A DNA stretch of 10,702 nucleotides, taken from NCBI GenBank assembly GCA_003024985.2, contig PXIH01S0001584.1, one strand, 5' to 3'. A model generated the notes under the pieces. It was not told the DNA's origin. It searched no databases and saw nothing but the letters and a program-made list of their open reading frames with translations. The DNA is from Euperipatoides rowelli. Lineage: Eukaryota > Onychophora > Udeonychophora > Euonychophora > Peripatopsidae. This document shows, piece after piece, positions 8,088 through 10,702 of this stretch (the stretch's first letter is position 1; each line of letters opens with the position of its first letter). The position numbers and the translations under genes were made by a program.

Positions 8088-8679
8088 CTTTAAGCACACT
8101 ATAAACTTTGTCACATAGAGATGTTCAATTTAATTCATTAGATAGTTTCATCACTTTCATGTCTTTGTATTGTCTATTGTTAAAGATAATACTGTAAGTT
8201 AAATCACGACTTATTAAAAATGAGGACTTAACTTAAATTCCCCCTTTTTTTCTTTTCTACAATGAAAAGTTTTTTTTTTTTTTTTGCCTCATTTTACTTA
8301 TCAAAAGTTCCAAATGTAAGTTAAAATTGTTATTGTACCTAAGGGGAGGGGGGCGATTATAGGCAAAAGCAAAACAATAGTTTAATGAAAATGGTTGCAC
8401 TAACAGTATGCAATTAGTAATTAAATAGACTAAAACTTTAGTTTGAGAAGAAAAATAGACTCTCTTTTTCCCTTCAGGAATCAATTCTGAGTCATCTAAT
8501 CAAATTAAGTTCACATTATGTTCAGCAATTTGGACAAGTTACTAGGGACAACAGGAAACCAAAGGGCCACCAATAAAATATAGATTAGGGGCCACCTATT
8601 GAATGGGGGGAGGGGGGTAAAAACAAGCATGATTTAGTGCATTGACGTTGAAAATTCTATGTATAGTAATTAAATAAAA

Positions 8680-8731
8680 TTATATATAATACAGTATATA
8701 TAACATATATACAGTATATATACAGTATATT
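8680..8731. repeat. imperfect (ACAGTATATAT) AT-rich satellite
   Basis: TACAGTATAT occurs three times within 42 bases, separated by AT stretches. It is the local peak of a word, TACAGTA, that recurs across the window. Confidence 0.7.
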
Positions 8732-8942
8732 AAAATTCCTGATAAAAAATAGAACAAAAGAATACTATTTGTTTTTTATATTTTTTAACTTTTGAGGCTA
8801 TTTTTAATCTAAGAACAAAAGAAATGGATTTATTAGATTTTTAAATATTTGTTAAATATTAATCAGTCAAAAACGTAATTTATAAACATTTATACATTTT
8901 TTTTACCGAACGCTTGCCTTAAGTTTAAAAAGACATTTATTT

Positions 8943-8961
8943 TTACCAAGACCTTCTACGC
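8943..8961 (-). CDS. speculative micro terminal exon
   Basis: A good acceptor (TTTCTGCCTATTAG) precedes G, CGT AGA AGG TCT TGG TAA, so the extra G would complete the split codon left by the exon at 9520-9640 and add five residues after it. AATAAA follows at 8936-8941. The signal is very close to the stop and the exon is tiny, so this may be coincidence. Confidence 0.15.
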
Positions 8962-9469
8962 CTAATAGGCAGAAATTAAAATACAATAATTTAGACAATG
9001 AAATCAGAATTACAAGTAATTCAAGCAAAAAGACAAACCATCCTACCTTTTTATGATAAACAGGAGTTGTCTTTATAAAACTTATAAAAATAAACATGTA
9101 AATCTGTCGTAACTAAAATATTTCATATTTTAAAAAATTTTTTAGTTACAACATATTTAAGTGGTTGTTGAAAGTTTTATTCGTAAGACTCCAGCTTTTC
9201 ATCATCAATTATTGTATTTTAATTTCTATAGGTATGCAAACCCATTAAAAGTATGAAAGCTCTTGGCAAAAATGAATGTTTTTTTAAACTTAATTGGATC
9301 ATTTTATTTAAAGACATAATAAAAATAAACATACTTTTATTTTTTAAAATCTTGTTATCAATATTCCTCAATATATATAAAGTATACAGTATGATTCTCA
9401 ACTAAATAGTTCATAATAGTGAATTAAAATTTGAATCTTTTTTTTCTTTCTTCTTAACCTGATTTTAAA

Positions 9470-9485
9470 TACTGTATATACAGTA
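9470..9485. repeat. 16-bp perfect palindrome
   Basis: TACTGTATATACAGTA equals its own reverse complement. It lies 34 bases from the exon edge, inside the presumed downstream intron. Confidence 0.85.
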
Positions 9486-9519
9486 ATTTTGGTGATTGCA
9501 TACTTTTAACACTTTTTAC

Positions 9520-9640
9520 CTTGTTGCTCGAAGCATGTTGAGGTCTTCCTCAGTTAAGCTGTCTTCCTGCATTTCAGACACGAAGGCCTCTTTCACTACT
9601 GCCAGTGGCACCTGTTCACTGCTAAATCTACTGGTTCCTC
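9520..9640 (-). CDS. internal exon of an unidentified protein-coding gene
   Basis: On the minus strand a TTCATTTTAG acceptor (AG at 9641-9642), with a TTAAC branch-like site just upstream, opens a 121-base exon closed by AAG/GTAAAA. One frame is open across it: two bases finish a split codon, 39 codons follow, and AG begins the next split codon. The upstream intron is thus phase 1 and the downstream intron phase 2. The other two frames have stops. The peptide starts GTSRFSSEQVPLAVVKEAF, continues VSEMQEDSLTEEDLNMLRAT, and is acidic and probably helical. Base composition is much richer in G and C than its surroundings, as expected of an exon. I do not recognise the family, and no membrane segment or catalytic motif is visible. 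The rest of the gene lies outside the window or in weak candidate exons to the left. Confidence 0.72.
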
Positions 9641-10564
9641 CTAAAATGAAATGTTAATAGTGTTAAAAAACAGTTTACAAAATAATACAATTAATTAGAG
9701 CTTATATAACCTGTCACTAGATGACACTAGTCTTGCACAGTCCAACAATAAGACAGAAACTGCTGTATAGAACAGTATAGTGTTGTACAGCTGATGAGTT
9801 AGAACAATTTATTCTTTACTACTAATAAATGGTTCTACTTTAATATTTCATGTCTCTGTTCTGCTGATATTAACACAAAATACAAACAAATAGGACAAAA
9901 CAAATTACAGAGAGACATAAAATTTACATAAAAACAGTACATATCAGCGTTGTTTAAAATCACAGTTGAGTTTGAGAACTAATGTTACATCACGGAGAAC
10001 AACTAAGGTATATTAGAATACAATATTACCATTTGCTTTTCAGAGTACTAAGAGTAATGATGGGAAAATGAAAAACAATTCAATATTTTAGATGTCATTT
10101 TTTTTTTCAACTTATAATTATAAATTACCAGAATTTTGTCAGGGTTTAATGTTTAAAGTACAGTAATAAAATTTGGTTAGAAGAAATGTATAAACATATA
10201 GAAACAACAACAAAAAGAAAAGTGTGATTTTCTATCCGATTATCACTCTGACAAATTTGTCGGAATTATTTGGGGCATCAACAGAAATGCATGAGTCTGT
10301 GAGCTAAAAAATAAAAATACTATTTTGTAAAAGTTGAAAACATATAGAATTATTTATAAGCTAAACAATTTGAATACACTACATAATATTGACTGTCGCA
10401 TTGTCTATAATAGGAGTCTCTAGTCTATTATAGATAAACTATCATTCAAATGTAATCTTTGAACTTTTAAATTATTACCATATGATTGTTACACTCATTT
10501 AAATAAAAGACCAAGAAGCTCAAAGCTAACTTTTTTTAAATAAAATATACAGTATATTAACCCT
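9641..10564 (-). other. presumed upstream intron of the minus-strand gene
   Basis: It is AT-rich with no second exon that fits. It ends at the acceptor next to 9640. A minus-strand acceptor-like TATTTTTTAG near 10305 opens a short frame (LTDSCISVDAPNN...), but I found no donor giving the phase needed by the next exon. Confidence 0.5.
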
Positions 10565-10570
10565 TTCCAT

Positions 10571-10649
10571 TCCAATGTCGATTCTCAATCGCCATTTTTA
10601 ATTTAGTAGCTGCACTCCAAAGTCGATTCTGAATCGCCATTTTCATTTC
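10571..10649 (+). repeat. two-copy tandem repeat, 45-bp period, with CGATTC palindromes
   Basis: Units at 10571-10604 and 10616-10649 agree at 29 of 34 positions, sharing GTCGATTCT and AATCGCCATTTT. The second contains the perfect inverted repeat CGATTC-T-GAATCG; the first has CGATTC-T-CAATCG with one mismatch. The array is seen only as two copies near the window end. Confidence 0.75.
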
Positions 10650-10702
10650 CTTGCATTTCATAATCAATAATTATTATTATATTCAAATATGCTTCAATTA
10701 CT

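Larger units (their letters stand above)
8088..9519. other. AT-rich stretch, possibly intron of the minus-strand gene
   Basis: It contains a T16 run (8270-8285) and two G4-6/A/G6 purine tracts (8343-8353 and 8605-8617). GGGCCACC is duplicated at 8564 and 8589, and an ACAGTATATAT-rich tract lies at 8680-8731. The minus-strand open frames at 8257-8484, 8903-9097 and 9219-9401 show no motif. Because the exon at 9520-9640 has a donor at its 5'-most plus-strand edge, the DNA immediately to its left is intron if that exon is real. Confidence 0.5.

Noticed and set aside
8257-8484. 75-codon minus-strand open frame
   Set aside because: Its end is the T16 tract read as polylysine, and the rest shows no motif.
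8903-9097. 64-codon hydrophobic minus-strand frame
   Set aside because: The hydrophobicity comes from T-rich codons. There is no start context and no family match.
10230-10304. Possible second minus-strand exon after TATTTTTTAG, reading LTDSCISVDAPNNSDKF
   Set aside because: The acceptor is good, but no donor gives the phase 1 end needed to join 9640, and the frame stops after 23 codons. The plus strand is equally open there, which points to chance.
1-10702. CRISPR arrays, bacterial operons, tRNA or rRNA genes
   Set aside because: No regularly spaced repeat array, no cloverleaf or conserved rRNA segment was recognised on either strand, and the composition and intron signals are animal-like.

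Overview
The window looks like AT-rich, gene-poor nuclear DNA from an invertebrate animal. The signs are homopolymer and AT/CA microsatellites, introns with GT/AG borders, no bacterial-type gene packing, and a decayed APE-type LINE retrotransposon. I could not fix the species; the LINE type and the low-complexity content would suit an arthropod or another marine invertebrate. Three single N positions (3769, 4501, 6923) may be assembly joins or ambiguous bases, so contiguity across them is not certain.

Layout. Positions 1-865 hold an AT microsatellite, one arm of a 31-bp inverted repeat, a CA tract and unannotatable AT-rich DNA. Positions about 866-3768 are a dead LINE on the minus strand. Reading from high to low coordinates it has a 5'-truncated endonuclease domain, a linker, a frameshifted reverse transcriptase and a C-terminal region. 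Positions 3770-4485 hold a comparatively GC-rich block with a TATA-like box and an ATTAAA signal, resembling part of an LTR, and it ends in the second arm of the inverted repeat. Positions 4500-6600 are non-coding, with a C21 / hairpin / G14 structure at 5053-5122. Positions 6611-6851 contain six CCAAT cores. Positions about 7039-7147 repeat sequence found just beyond the LINE coding end (869-975). Positions 7150-9519 are AT-rich with simple repeats.

The only convincing host coding sequence is one internal exon on the minus strand at 9520-9640, with good splice sites and an open 39-codon frame. The flanking DNA is then intron of that gene, and the gene continues beyond the window in at least the upstream direction. 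Two short downstream segments (8943-8961 and 7976-8087) would fit its splice phase as terminal exons but are weakly supported. The window ends with a diverged 45-bp-period tandem duplication carrying CGATTC palindromes.

There is no operon or multi-gene system here. The window is one host-gene fragment amid repeat debris, and I found no convincing new biological system. The observations most worth checking are the matched inverted repeats bracketing 4.4 kb, the CCAAT cluster, the C/G-tract hairpin and the unidentified exon.
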